From Trichostrongylus colubriformis (taxonomy: Eukaryota; Nematoda; Chromadorea; Rhabditida; Trichostrongylidae), in the NCBI GenBank assembly GCA_963978905.1, contig OZ022257.1, positions 31,325,274-31,389,273 on the forward strand: a DNA stretch of 64,000 nucleotides. Reading direction: 5' to 3'. Shown piece by piece: positions 11,752 through 22,959 of the stretch; within the stretch, counting starts at the first letter, position 1; every line of letters begins with the position of its first letter. Position numbers and translations under genes: made by a program. Under the pieces are notes generated by a model. It was not told the origin of the DNA. It saw only the letters and a list, made by a program, of their open reading frames with translations, and did not search any database.

Positions 11752-14700
11752 GTGGTGGTTCGGAATGCTAATCACGAACATGACACACACTTTCGATTGC
11801 GATGCCGTGGCAAGCACGGCAAGCCTGTCAAGCCAGCCTTGTTTGTTTGTCACCCAGTGGTGATAATGCACCTGGGGGGAGGGGTTGGGCGCCGATTATC
11901 TCGCTGTAGTCTTTCACCTCCTTCACTGAAGGGGCTTCTTTCGCTGAAGGAACTCGAGCCGTTAGGTGGAAAGGCTACGTGGCGCGACCCCAGGTGGCGG
12001 AGGGGGCTAATCGCGATACGAAAAGCCACCTTGTACCCGCCCCGAGACACATGTGGATTAAGGGGATGTACTCCAACATATGAACCCCAAGTCCACTTCG
12101 ATATTACATGGCTAACTATCCGGGGTATACCCAGCCCCACGACAGAGCCTGGCAAGCACCCGTGGGTCTTCATTTTGCTGAACAGCAATAAGATTGGTCC
12201 TCATTTCCCTGAGCCTGAGGGAGTCCGCAATACGGCAGCGTTGGGTAGGACCACTCGGGAAAGGTTGTAAAATATAACAGGCTATAGCAGGCAGCCCAAG
12301 TCGAGATGGAGTAAGATGGCTAACTGTACTTTCAACGTACGAACCCTTGCTTCGGAAGAGAGTATCGAAAATCTAATGATGCAAGCCAAAAGATTAAGTA
12401 CGACGTCATCGGAATGATCGAGACGAGGAGGGGGCGCCCGCTACACGCCGTTTACGAGACTGGAGAAGATTTGTTTCTTGGAGCGTGCGTCAGGAGAGGC
12501 GCTGGTCGTGTGGGCGTTCTCTCTAACAGCACTTCACCATGAACATCGATTCGTAATCTGACAACCCGAATTGGACATTTGCGTTTTAAAAGTGTGGTTC
12601 AATCCTGGCTTTGACCATCTTCATCTCCTACGCACCAACATTGAGCTACGATCACGACGAGCGCAAAGCATTTCATGCGAAACTCGCGGAACGGAATGGA
12701 ATGAGCAGGTGATAGGCTGCCTATTATATCGGAGTTTATTATATCGATCAATTTCATCCATAGTAACTCACAGTCCAGATACGATAGACTTGGGAGTCAC
12801 CCGGCGGACAATTCCTTAATGAGATCGATCACGTCATTTACAATTGAAGGTTTTGCCTGAACGACGTCTTCGTTGTCCCGAAGTTCTATACGGGATAAGA
12901 CCAGCGACTCATCCGCGCTGAATCCCTCTTTTCGATTCGCTGAGAAAGAAATGCGAAATTCAAGGAGCGAAGATCCAAGACAGTCATCAACTGGGAACAC
13001 TTGGTCTCTCTCTCGCAGGTGTATGGGAGGACTTCGTTCTCGAAAACATCGACGACGAGTACAACCGGCTGATTGAGCATCCTCTCGATTGTGCCAGGAG
13101 GGCAGGGTGTCTGAAAGTCACCAAGAGGCGTCTCTCCTCAGAAACTCGCGAGCTGATATGTCAACGTGGAGCCGCACGAGCCGCAGACGACTGCCAACTG
13201 ATGGCCGAACTTGAGAAGCAATGCAGTGAGGCGATAAAAGAAGATCTCAAGGAGAGAAGAGCAGCAGTGCTGGCTGAAGCAGCAGAGGCTGGGAGGAGCA
13301 TTCGCAATGCCCGCCGAGGCTTCGCCAGTTATAGGACCAAAATGACCGGTCTTCGGCGTCCGGACGGTACAGTTACTGCTTCGCGAAGGGCAATGGAGCG
13401 ATCAGCTGCGACTTCCACTTGGATCTGTTCAGTAGACATATTTCAACTGCCTAGAAGTAGGTTTCATCAATTCTCCCTTGCTAAATCCGACACGCCATTT
13501 CAACGGTAAAGAATGGTACAGCGGGCCCCGACAGGATTAGTCCGGAACATATGAAGAATCTCCCGGCACTCTTCACACGCTACCTGTCAGAGTGCTAGGT
13601 ACTCACATCGTGGAGAACTAGCAGGACTGTGTTGCTGTATAAGAAGGGTGATCCCACGACATTGGCAATTATCGTCCAAACTGCCTTCTGTCTGTAGTCT
13701 ACAGGCAGTTCACTTGAGTCATCATGAATAGAATTGGTAGAACTGCAGGGTTTTGAAGAGGGTTCATTGCAGTCGATCAATTCACACGGTCACTAGCCTC
13801 ATCGAAGTATCGCTAGAGTACAAGATGCCGTTATGTCTCACATTCATGGATTTGAAGAAGGTCTTCGACTCAGCTGAGACAGAAGTGCTTATCAAAGCTC
13901 TGGGAAACAAGGGTGTGCTTGGTTAGTACATGAGAGTACTCCGTGACTTCCACAGCAACTTCACGCCATTATACAAGGAGGTCATCATTGGCGTGAAGAG
14001 AGGGGTTCGGCAAGGCGCGACACCATTCCGCCTAAACGTTCAGCGCCCCTTTTGAGAACGTCATGCGCACCACCTTTGCTTTGCTGACGACATTGTACTT
14101 ATGACACCGACAATACAGCAAGCGGAGCGAGTGCTAGCCGATTTCGACTACGAGTGGGAAATAATCGGTCTGCAGCTGAATCTGACGAAGACGATGTTTA
14201 TGAGGAACGGATTGGTAACTGATATCTTATGCGCGCTCAACGAAACCAACATCACCGAATGATTCAGCTATGTATACCTAGGTCAGGAGGTCAATATGAT
14301 AAACGACTTATTACCAGAGGTGAACAGGAGGAAAAGAGCGGCTTGTTGAGCCTTCAAGACCTTCGAGGGAGTAGAGAAGAAGACGAAACATCTGGCTCAG
14401 CGCCCACCTTCGATTCAACTGTCTCATCCGGCCCAGCGCCCACCTTCGATTCAACTGTCTTTCCTCCCTGACATACGCCTCAGAGACTTGGACTCTACGT
14501 AAGCAGGAGGAACATGCGGTCGGTCATCCAAAGCGCCATCAAAAGGACGATACTCGGAGTATCCCGGTACACTCAAGTGCAGAGAGTAATCCGAACTTTC
14601 GAACTCCGTCGTCGGTCGATGATCAGGTATGCCGCCGTATCTGTTAAGGAATCGAAGATTACATGAGCCATGAGCCGGACACGTCGTGCTATCTCGCGAT

Positions 14701-14972
14701 GACCGCTGTACCAGAGCGGTTACCGACTTGGTTCCTCGGGATGTCAAACGAACACCTGGACGACCGCCGGCCCGACGGTCAGACTTCTTCACGAAAGCTC
14801 TGCGCGAAGGGAGCAAGATGCTGCGTGTCTTTGAAGCCAGAAAGGTTCACTAGACTAATTTGACTCGCGACAGGGACGAATGGAGACGTTGCCGCTGCCC
14901 GTTCTTGACTCTCGATGAGCAATGAGATGAGAGGTGACACGTGACAGGTGACACTCTTTCACATAGTACTAG
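11752..14972 (+). mobile_element. decayed RTE-type non-LTR retrotransposon
   Basis: The element runs on plus from an untranslated leader (about 11752-12300) through endonuclease and reverse transcriptase remnants to a 3' end near 14972, where short GGTGACAC-like repeats resemble the simple tails of RTE elements. A 27-bp segment (CAGCGCCCACCTTCGATTCA...) is tandemly duplicated at 14398 with a 36-bp period inside the C-terminal region. The 5' boundary is uncertain and no clear target duplication was seen. Compared with the second RTE at 27.0-30.3 kb it is much older: every domain is broken by stops or shifts. Confidence 0.8.
12316..14870 (+). pseudogene. RTE endonuclease-reverse transcriptase, multiply broken
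   Basis: Readable pieces in order. The endonuclease start is MANCTFNVRTLASEESIENL (12316). At 12550-12640 the TRIGHLR region carries frameshifts. The helical linker is well preserved at 13201-13400 (EAIKEDLKERRAAVLAEAAE, then RRGFASYRTKMTGLRRPDG). A KKGDP segment lies at 13640. The palm motif at 13830 is MPLCLTFMDLKKVFDSAETE (the family has KAFD). RGVRQGATPF follows near 14000 and the FADDIVL active-site motif near 14085. The thumb/C-terminal region reaches about 14870. The family copies its RNA by target-primed reverse transcription. At least six interruptions make this copy inactive. Confidence 0.8.
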
Positions 14973-15857
14973 CCCACTATGAATCAGCACGATATTGTCG
15001 CCCAAGCCCTAAATAAGAACCGGAGGCTCCTTCCTACCTTGAAGCTCAAGCGAAAACAAAGGGTACAGTGCGTTCCTAATACGATAGCACTGTTGTAATG
15101 GCATGGACGGTGTCTCGTAAACGGATGTCATACTCGTGATCAGCAACACTGGTAATCCTCAAATAACCCCTGTAGAAAAGTTATGCAATTTGGGTGAAAA
15201 TAAGTTTTGCACCATCACTGAGTGGGCGCTAGCGCCAAAAAAGGTTGTCATAGTCTTGATCAGTAGGGCAAGGTTCCAATGGGGGTTATTTTTTAATCAA
15301 CTCGCGGTGAGCAGGGTAGTGATAAGGAAATAGTGTCAGAAAAATCGCGTTTTCTCAAAAGAAGCGAACCATGAACTGGAATATTTTAATTATGCAACTG
15401 ATAAAACTTTAAGTCGATATCCATATGGGTATACTTGCATGTCTCACTTCGTACGTTTCCGCGTCGCTTGAACTACTTGACTTATTTACTATTTTACTAT
15501 TTATAACTGATTGATGCAGATTTTGGGGAGCACATGGTCTCTTGATTTTCGCACCTCGTTAACGTATCCTCGAATCATAGGTGCGAACGGTTCTCACTGT
15601 AGGTGCGAAATCTTACAATCATATCACTTTGTACACATCCAGGAGAGGAAAGCAGTAATCAAAACACACCGATACATTTTGCAGACCTAACTCGTAATAC
15701 TTGATGAAAGTCTATTTCACGTCGGAGATCAATTACACAACGTGGTCTATCGAAAATTTTTGCCCACACTTGGGCTGAGGTGGTTAAAGTCTGCCCTCGA
15801 ATGTTGCGGCAAGCGTGGTGAGCAAAAATGCAGCGTGCGATTTTTCTGTCTCATGTA

Positions 15858-16541
15858 TTAGGTCTATGCAGAATAAATGGCCGAAACGTAATTGGTCATA
15901 ACTTCGCTCAGACACAACTTTATTTGTCGAAATAAATACCATTCGAATCTACAGAATTTTGCCAACGATCTGGTAAGGAAAATCACCATCACGATCAAAT
16001 TCTGGATTGCGAGAATCAATAAAGTCAAGAATGGCATTTTCACCGTGCATAATTTTTCTGCCGCAGGTTTGCATCGAGAACCCGGAAAAAGTGGTAATCC
16101 GTCAGGGATAGGTGTGGGGAATAAGGGGGGTGAGGGAGAGGCTCGATGCCTAACTGCATCATTTTTTTTACTGGGTGCGCAAAACAACGCAAAACCCCAC
16201 AGTTCGCAAGTCACCCGGCAGAAACTGATCGACACTCTCCCTCACCCCCCTTATTCCTCAGACCTGTCTCTGACGAATTACCGCTTTTTCCCGGTTCTCG
16301 ATGCAAACCTGGGTCAGAAGGAGTCCGCCGAAACGATGCATGTTGAAAATGCCATCGTTGACTTCATTAATTTTCGCAATCCTGAATTTGATCATGATGG
16401 CATATGTTCTTTACCAGATCGTTGGCAAGGTTGTGTGGATTCGAATGGTTTTTATTTCGACAAATAAAGTTGTGTCTGAACGACGTTATGGCGTTTTGAA
16501 AAAAGTAGTCCGTTTTGGCCATTTATTCTGCATAGACCTAA
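15858..16541. mobile_element. 684-bp mariner foldback made of two inverted 3' ends
   Basis: The termini TTAGGTCTATGCAGAATAAA at 15858 and its complement ending at 16541 are both flanked by TA. Both halves are the same mariner 3' end in opposite orientation. The right arm encodes the transposase C-terminus on plus, and the left arm is its damaged mirror on minus (for example TTGTCGAAATAAATACCATT on the left matches the right arm reversed). Hence the element has two identical ends and no N-terminal or catalytic region. It is non-autonomous, but with intact TIRs it could have been moved by a related mariner. Confidence 0.85.
16190..16467 (+). pseudogene. mariner transposase C-terminus
   Basis: This segment reads SHPPYSSDLSLTNYRFF-like sequence (family: YSPDLSPTDYHFF, where the last D is the third catalytic aspartate), then VDFINFRNPEFDHDGICSLP and DRWQGCVDSNGFYFDK, the family's terminal motif. 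The third catalytic aspartate is replaced by N (TNYRFF). Only the last ~90 residues exist because the element is a foldback of its 3' end. Confidence 0.75.
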
Positions 16542-16543
16542 TA

Positions 16544-16815
16544 GCACCAGTTGGCTCGCGCACACCACTCCGCGCGACTCATGACGATGTTGGTCAAAAT
16601 GGCTTCGATCGGCACAACTACAGTTGCGTATGGAATTAAGCGGTAATTTCCTTTCCTCTGCTTTCTGCTGAGCTATTGAATTGGATAAAAGCAGAGAAGA
16701 TGACGTAAAAAAGCATTTCGGTATAAATATACTCCAGTCGCTTTTCATCGAACGCATTTTGCACGTCATGGACATGAATTGCGCGCAGTAGTGTGCGCGA
16801 GCCATTTGGTCTAGG
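16544..16815. repeat. small palindromic repeat family CAGTTGGCTCGCGCACAC
   Basis: The left end GCACCAGTTGGCTCGCGCAC is mirrored at 16785-16815 (GTGTGCGCGAGCCATTTGG). The interior contains a CTTTCTGCTGAGCTATTGAA stretch. The same unit occurs inverted at 48040-48235 (GCGCGCAGTAGTGTGCGCCA), and a fragment lies at 45440-45500. It is a dispersed foldback-type MITE. The mariner foldback ending at 16541 sits immediately beside it. Confidence 0.6.
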
Positions 16816-16914
16816 TCATCATTGGGAGTTTAGATAGTTTAGACATCGATAGTTTTGCATTCGATTGCGTCGATTGATAACAATTCGTTCATTTGCTAAA
16901 CATCCAGTTCTTAC

Positions 16915-19228
16915 ACATTAAAGGTAGATCCACATCTCGCTTATCGATATTTATCGTTTTCGTGAATATGCTTCACTATTTGGAATTTTGCATAGTCTGG
17001 CGGTCGATACCCAGTGCTACTGCCAGTACCGCATTAGAAAATGATTCCGTGTGAACCGCTTGCGTTGCTATCACAAATGTAGGTTGTATCGTGATTATCA
17101 ATGCAGATCGCAGTATTAAAAGAAATGCACCATTTTTTGGGACGTTAGGCAACTCAGCGGTCGATACAGTGATATCAGAACATAAAATATGTTCACCTAA
17201 TAACACTCAGCATCAGGCGCTTTTACTGAAGCGGTCGTATAGTGGTACCAAGTGATGTGAAGGATTTCATCCCATCCGATTCCCAACGGTTCTTATCAGC
17301 CACCGTAACCCGTTATCACTGAGGCCCCTGTACCCGACAGTATCAATGAGGTCCCCGTACCTTACAATACGTGCGCATGTGAACATTCCAGTGTCTGCCA
17401 CAAAATCGAAAGGGCCTTGTTGACATTTCCCTTCTCACGCACCTAACCGAATCTTATCAGTCATTATCAGTTTGGATCACCCACTATTAATGTCCCCGTC
17501 CCACCCTGCTGAACACCCATGAGTGTCAGCGCTCTTTGATCAACATGAAAGGCAAAACGAACCCAACGACAATCGCCTTCTCATGCTCCTTATCAAACCT
17601 TATCAGCCGTTATCAACCTGGATCAGCCACCATCAACGTCCCCGTCCCACTCCGCAAAACACTGTGAATATGAACGCTCCGGGATCAATGCAAATTGGGA
17701 AACGGATTCGACGACTTTAGCCTTATTACGCTCCTTATCGAATCTTATTAACCGTTAGCGATGCGGATCACCCACCATTGTCTCCGTACAACCCCACAAA
17801 ACACCTGTGAATATGAACGCTCCGGGATCAATGCAAATTGGGAAACGGATTCGACGACTTTAGCCTTATTACGCTCCTTGTCGAATCTTATCAACCGTTA
17901 TCGATGCGGATCACCCACCATTAATGTCCCCGTCCAACCCCACAAAACACGTTTGGGCATGAACGCTCCGCGACCAATGCGAAAAGCGGAACGGATTCGA
18001 CGACTCTAGCCTTTTACGCCCCTTATCAAATCTTATCAACCCTTATCAAGCTGGATCACTCACCATTAATGTCCCCGTCCTACCCCGCAAAACACTTGTG
18101 AATATGAATGCTCCGCGACCAATGCGAAAAGCGGAACGGATTCGACGACTCTAGCCTTTTACGCCCCTTATCAAATCTTATCAACCCTTATCAAGCTGGG
18201 TCACTCACCATTAATGTCCCCGTCCTACCCCGCAAAACACTTGTGAATATGAATGCTCCGGGATCAATGCAAATTGGGAAAGGATTCGACGACTCGAGCC
18301 TTTTTGAGCTCCTTATCAAATCTTATCCACCCTTAACAAGTTGGATCAGCCACCATCAATGTCCCCGTCCCACTCCGCAAAACACTTGTGATGATGAATG
18401 CTCCGGGATCAATGCAAATTGGGAAAGGATTCGACGACTCTAGCCTTTTCACGCTCCTTATCAAATCTTATCAACCCTTATCAAGCTGGAACATCCACCA
18501 TTAATGTCCCCGTCCTACCCCGCAAAACACTTGTGAATATGAACGCTTCGGGATCAATGCAAATTGGGAAAAGGATTCGACAACTCTAGCATTTTTACGC
18601 TTCTTATCGAATCTCAACAAACGTTGTCGATGCGAATCACCCACCATTAATGTCCCCGTCGAACCCCACAAAACACGTGTGAGTACGAACGCTTCGAGAT
18701 CAATGCAAATTGGGAAACGGATTCGACGACTCGAGCCTTTTTGAGCTCCTTATCAAATCTTATCCACCCTTAACAACTTGGATCAGCCACCATCAATGTC
18801 CCCGTCCCACTCCGCAAAACACTTGTGAAGATGAATGCTCCGGGATCAATGCAAATTGGTAAAGGATTCGACGACTCTAGCCTTTTCACGCTCCTTATCA
18901 AATCTTATCAACCCTTATCAAGCTGGATCATCCACCATTAATGTCCCCGTTCTACCCCGCAAATCACCTGTGAGTATAAACGTTTCGAAACCAATGTGAA
19001 AAGGAAAACGGATTTGGCGACATTCGCCTTCCGAGGCTCCTTACCATCCCTTACCAATAGCTATCACTTCCGCTCCACCACCATTAGTGTCCTCTTGCCA
19101 CCCCCTACATCACTTGTGAAATTCATGGCCCCAGCTTTGCTGTGACGGATATGAATTTCGTGACAAACAGACGGACACACACGGACACACACGCACACAC
19201 ACGCACAGACATACTAAGCGAATTATAT
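16915..19228 (-). mobile_element. 2.3-kb dispersed element carrying a ~145-bp tandem array
   Basis: The same modules recur in opposite orientation at 46805-47775 and partly at 21340-22205. From left to right they are: a CGATAAATATCG-like end near 16930; a conserved ~300-bp single-copy block (16976-17270); the tandem array; and an end block reading CGTGACAAACAGACGGACAC, a CACACACG run, and CATACTAAGCGAATTATATA. Both ends occur in the second copy, so the whole is one mobile or segmentally amplified unit. I see no transposase. The class is unknown; Helitron-like origin is possible because such elements often carry minisatellites, but no Rep/helicase or CTRR hairpin was identified. The minus strand is assigned relative to the 46.8-kb copy. 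Confidence 0.7.
17330..19110. repeat. tandem array, period ~145 bp, about 12 units
   Basis: The phrase GAAYGCTCCGGGATCAATGC recurs at 17668, 17815, 17961, 18106, 18251, 18396, 18541, 18687 and 18833, that is steps of 143-147 bp. Each unit also has CTTATCAAATCTTATCAACC and CACCATTAATGTCCCCGTCC. The units are about 80-95% alike by eye, with two alternating subtypes in the middle (GGGATCAATGCAAATTGGG and GCGACCAATGCGAAAAGCGG). The 46.8-kb copy has three to four units of the same kind in reverse. Confidence 0.9.
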
Positions 19229-19229
19229 A

Positions 19230-20799
19230 CAGTGCTCTGCAAGATGATACAGCCACCTGTAAAGTGCCCATAAACTCTGTTTGCAGTGTGATTCGAGAAA
19301 AGTTTCTAAGTAAAAGATGTAGCCAGTGTGGACGCGCATTCGCTCATCAACATCAAATTGTAGCCGAAAAACATAGAAAAATTTCCTCTTCATTTGTTTA
19401 GAAAATGTCGCTTTTCCCATTCTGCAAAATGATACAGCCACTGAACAGATTGACGCATTCATCAGCCGAGAAACAACGAAAAAGAGAAAAGTGCTGATTT
19501 TGCGATCATTTGGTCCTCTATTGCTTCGAATAGCCACAAATTTTGATGATATAGGTCCATATAAAGATTTTCAGAATGTTTTTAGACCACATGCCGCCAC
19601 GCTTCGATGACAACGTCTTTAAACTTCCTGAATCCTTCCAATCGGTCTAAATTCCTTTCCCCATGAATTCCCACATAATCTTCCATCAGGTAAAGATCGG
19701 AGGCGTTCGCCATCCGGGACAGAAGGTCCATTCGGTGACGGGCTCACCATGATTGAGTGTTCCAGTTGACATGGGATGGTCCATTAACTTACAAGGAAAC
19801 AGAAATTTGGAGAAAATTTTGAGATGCATGACAAGAGTGGGCACGGCGTAAAAAGGCTCGGTAATCGGATGGTTCATCCTTTCGAGAACGAAACAAAAAT
19901 TCGAATGATTATTTGATCTCACACCATGACAAATTGTCCGAAGATTCCCTCAAATTTCTACACCTTTTCCCTTTTGTTTATTCTCCAGATTGCTCTGTCT
20001 GATGAAAAAAGGGTTCAGCTGTGACGTCCCCGACGGCTGCGGCACTATCGCAAGAGGGACAAACTTATGTTTTCAACAAGAACTTCAAAGAAAGAGGTGT
20101 CATGGTGTGGGGACCAGAAATTTTCGGGATTTTCGTTTCGTTCTCCAAAGGATGAACCATCCGATTACCGAGCCTTTTTGCGCCGCACCCTTCTCTTGTC
20201 ATGCGTCTCGAAATCTTCACCAAAATCTTGTTTCCATGTAAGTTAATGGAGCATCCCATGTCAACTGGAACACTCGATCATGGTGAGCCCTTCACCGTAT
20301 GGACCTTCTGTCCCGGATGACGAATGGCTCCGATCTTTGCCTGATAGAAGATTATGTGGGAATTCATGGGGAAAAGAATTCAGATCGATTGGAAGCGTTC
20401 AGGGAGTTTAAAGACGCTGTCATCGAAGCGTTGCAGCATGTGGTCTAAAAACATTCTGAAAATCTTTATATGGACCTATATCTACAAAATTTGTGGCTAT
20501 TCGAAGCAATAGAGGACCAAATGATCGCAAAATCAGCATTTTTCTCTTTTTCGTTGTTTCTCGGTTGACGAATGCGTCAATCTGTTCAGTGGCTGTATCA
20601 TTTTGCAGAATGGGAAAAGCGACATTTTCTAAACAAATGAAGAGAAAATTTTTCTATGTTTTTCGGCTGCAATTTGATGTTGGTGCGCGAATGCGTGCCC
20701 ACACTGGCTGAATCTTTTACTTAGAGACTTTTTTGAATCACAGTGCAAACAGAGTTTTTGGGCAATCTATAGGTGGCTGTATCATTTTGCAGAGCACTG
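19230..20799. mobile_element. 1.57-kb Tc1-like foldback with IR/DR ends
   Basis: The outer termini CAGTGCTCTGCAARATGATA at 19230 and 20799 are flanked by TA. A second copy of the same motif (TCTGCAAAATGATACAGCCA) lies inside each arm, near 19420 and 20590, in the same orientation as the outer one. This inverted-repeat/direct-repeat layout resembles Tc3- and Sleeping Beauty-type elements with two transposase sites per end. The arms of roughly 780 bp are mirror images meeting near 20010. Each arm carries the same transposase 3' portion. It is inserted in the terminal AATTATATA of the satellite element to its left. Confidence 0.85.
20090..20450 (+). pseudogene. Tc1-like transposase C-terminal remnant (right arm)
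   Basis: The reading around 20092 gives KERGVMVWG, matching the conserved VMVWG segment between the first and second catalytic aspartates of Tc1 transposases. Further on, SDLCLIEDYVG (family: SPDLNPIENxWG) precedes the FKDAVIEALQHVV helix that ends such proteins. The left arm has the mirror copy on minus (19560-19990: SDLYLMEDYVG, then FKDVVIEAWRHVV). Stops and frameshifts interrupt both. The N-terminal DNA-binding half is absent from both arms. Confidence 0.6.
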
Positions 20800-21339
20800 T
20801 ATAGTAGGATCCTGTGTCCATCAGATCACGCAAAAGCGGTAAACTTGTCCTACTCCTTTTTTATTCACTTCGCCGTCGAATCGAGTTAGAGTCGTGGTTG
20901 TGTACAACCACTACGTTTTCAGTTCACCATTGGTTGATTACAGCGTTCTGCATGCATTTTTTCCATCTCCTGCTCTATGCATGATCCTTATTTGCACCAG
21001 TCTATATGAGGAATATAAAAGGGAGCAGGTTTGGATGTACGTGTTTGCTATGTTTTGTTTGTCAGATTTCCAGTGTCTCGTTCGAATGGAGTGGTACAAA
21101 GCTAGGATGTAAAATGATTCATGTAAAACTTGGATGACAAAAAAGGAATAGTAGGAAGCTCGTGGCATCCAAAAACTGTCACAAGATAAAATATGCGATC
21201 GTTCTAGCAAAAAGCTAGCTCTTAACTTCAGTTCACGCTATCCGGAAGTCAGCTTGCCATTTCTCTGCTCCTTTACCATTTACCCTTTGATGAAGCAATT
21301 AAGAATCCTTCTATGTAATCTCATTGCAGGGCACGGGAT

Positions 21340-22205
21340 TTAATGGTGACTCATGGAAACTGTTAACGGGTAAAGCTTGATAAGAGCCGTTAGGAAGTGA
21401 GTGGGATGAAACCAGATACACCGCCCACTTCTACAGTACCACCGCTGTAGTCAAAGCGTCTGATGCCAGTGTCATTTGATGAACATACAGTAGCGCTCAA
21501 AAGTCTTCGGCGGAATGGTCTTTCACTTGGGTTTTTGACTTGTAACTTTTTTGCAACTGCACCGATCTAAGAGAAATTTTAATATGTTGTACTCGGAGCC
21601 ACTGCATACTAAATATACTATTTTGGCGCTCAACGGTATAAGTTACGTGGTTAAATGCAACTTTTTGTTTTTGGAGTGTCATCCCGATGCCGTCCCGCCT
21701 TGCCACTGTCATCAAAAGTCGTGGTCTTTCTACAAAATATCAATGTTCTCTGAGGCTTGCTCTTTTTGTTTTTGTGAAGAAAGCCGTTTTTCTTGAACGA
21801 GCCTTTTTCTTTTTTTCGGTGGTTTTATAGTAAATTCTTGTGAAAAACCGTGAAAAGAGTCAAGCGGCGCTCAAGTAGAAGGAAATGTTGATAGTAGCTT
21901 CAGGCCTAACATATCAAAATGTTGTCAAATTTGGTCAAGTAGAAAAAAGGTATGACAAAAAAAATGTTTGGTCGAAGACTTTTGAGCGCTACTGTATTTT
22001 GCTTCTGTTCTGATATCGGTTGTCGATGTAGCGACCGCAATTGCCTAGCGTTCTATATAATGGCTACGGCAGAGCAAGTGATCCCTTGTTTCATGCGGTA
22101 ACGGCAATTATGGTTATCGACCGCTAGAGTATGAAAACTCGAAATAGTGGTACATTTTTGCAAAACGACAAGCACCGATAATTGGCATATGGATCTACCT
22201 CCAAA
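21340..22205 (+). repeat. third copy of the satellite element, array mostly lost
   Basis: The flanks match the 46.8-kb copy. GCTTGATAAGAGCCGTTAGG at 21375 corresponds to the block that follows the array there. After the inserted MITE the sequence resumes with GATATCGGTTGTCGATGTAG and ends with a CGATAATTGGCATATGGATC end block near 22190. Only one array-like remnant is left on its proximal side. The internal single-copy block is shortened. Confidence 0.55.
21488..21994. mobile_element. 507-bp Tc1/mariner MITE nested in the satellite element
   Basis: The termini CAGTAGCGCTCAAAAGTCTT at 21488 and its complement ending at 21994 have TA on each side. The interior encodes no transposase fragment. 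It splits the third copy of the satellite element between the AGTGTCATTTGATGAACA side and the TTTTGCTTCTGTTCTGATAT side. In the uninterrupted 47.5-kb copy the corresponding sequence (GAGAGCATATTTTGTTTATG) runs straight through, which supports insertion after that family had spread. Confidence 0.8.
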
Positions 22206-22959
22206 TATCATGTAAGCATCAAATACTCAATAAGTGTATAAATTGCTAGCAATCCCAGTTCAGCCAAAGCGTTGTATGAATAGTGGATAGACACACTTAG
22301 TTCCTTATCCATTCACATTGATTGTCGATATCAGTGTAACAAGAAGCATCGACCGTCTGAACGTCGGAAAAACAGTGGCCTCCTTCAGCAGAGCGATATG
22401 CAGTATTAAATGCAGTAGTAAATGACTAGATTATCGACATCCAATAGCAGCAACTGTGTATTACATCAGGGTCCTGATGAGGGGATTAGAGCTTGCCCTT
22501 CGAGGCGAGTTTTGACACAGATCATTTCTCCGTCTTTCCCTGAACACGCATCGATTTTTAGTGTACATGTCCTCCCACTTCTGGATACTCGAACTGACCT
22601 CTGCTTCAACGGAAATAGCGCAAACAACTTGCAATAAAACTGACGGATCAACTCTGTTGCAACAACTTCTATACCCTAACAACAGGAGCTCGAGCCGTAC
22701 TGAAAGTTGCACGTCTACCTTGTATTCGTATTTATTATCTGCATCTCCTAGCGTTATGGTCTAATGCCACCAAGGAGTCTTTCATTGTGATAGGATACGT
22801 TGTTGCTAATTTCAATCTCCTCTTTCGAATAGAATCCTATATAAATCCAGAACATTGACAGTGATAGTGAGCTAATGGTGTGTCTACCTACACATATCAT
22901 TCAATGCTTCCACAAGTAAAGAACTGCACGCGTTTTGTAGACGTCAAGTGTGACGACTG

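Noticed and set aside
17523..18589. Series of 60-110 codon frames inside the 145-bp array
   Set aside because: Each is the same repeat unit read through. A 145-bp period is not a multiple of three, so no repeated protein is implied.
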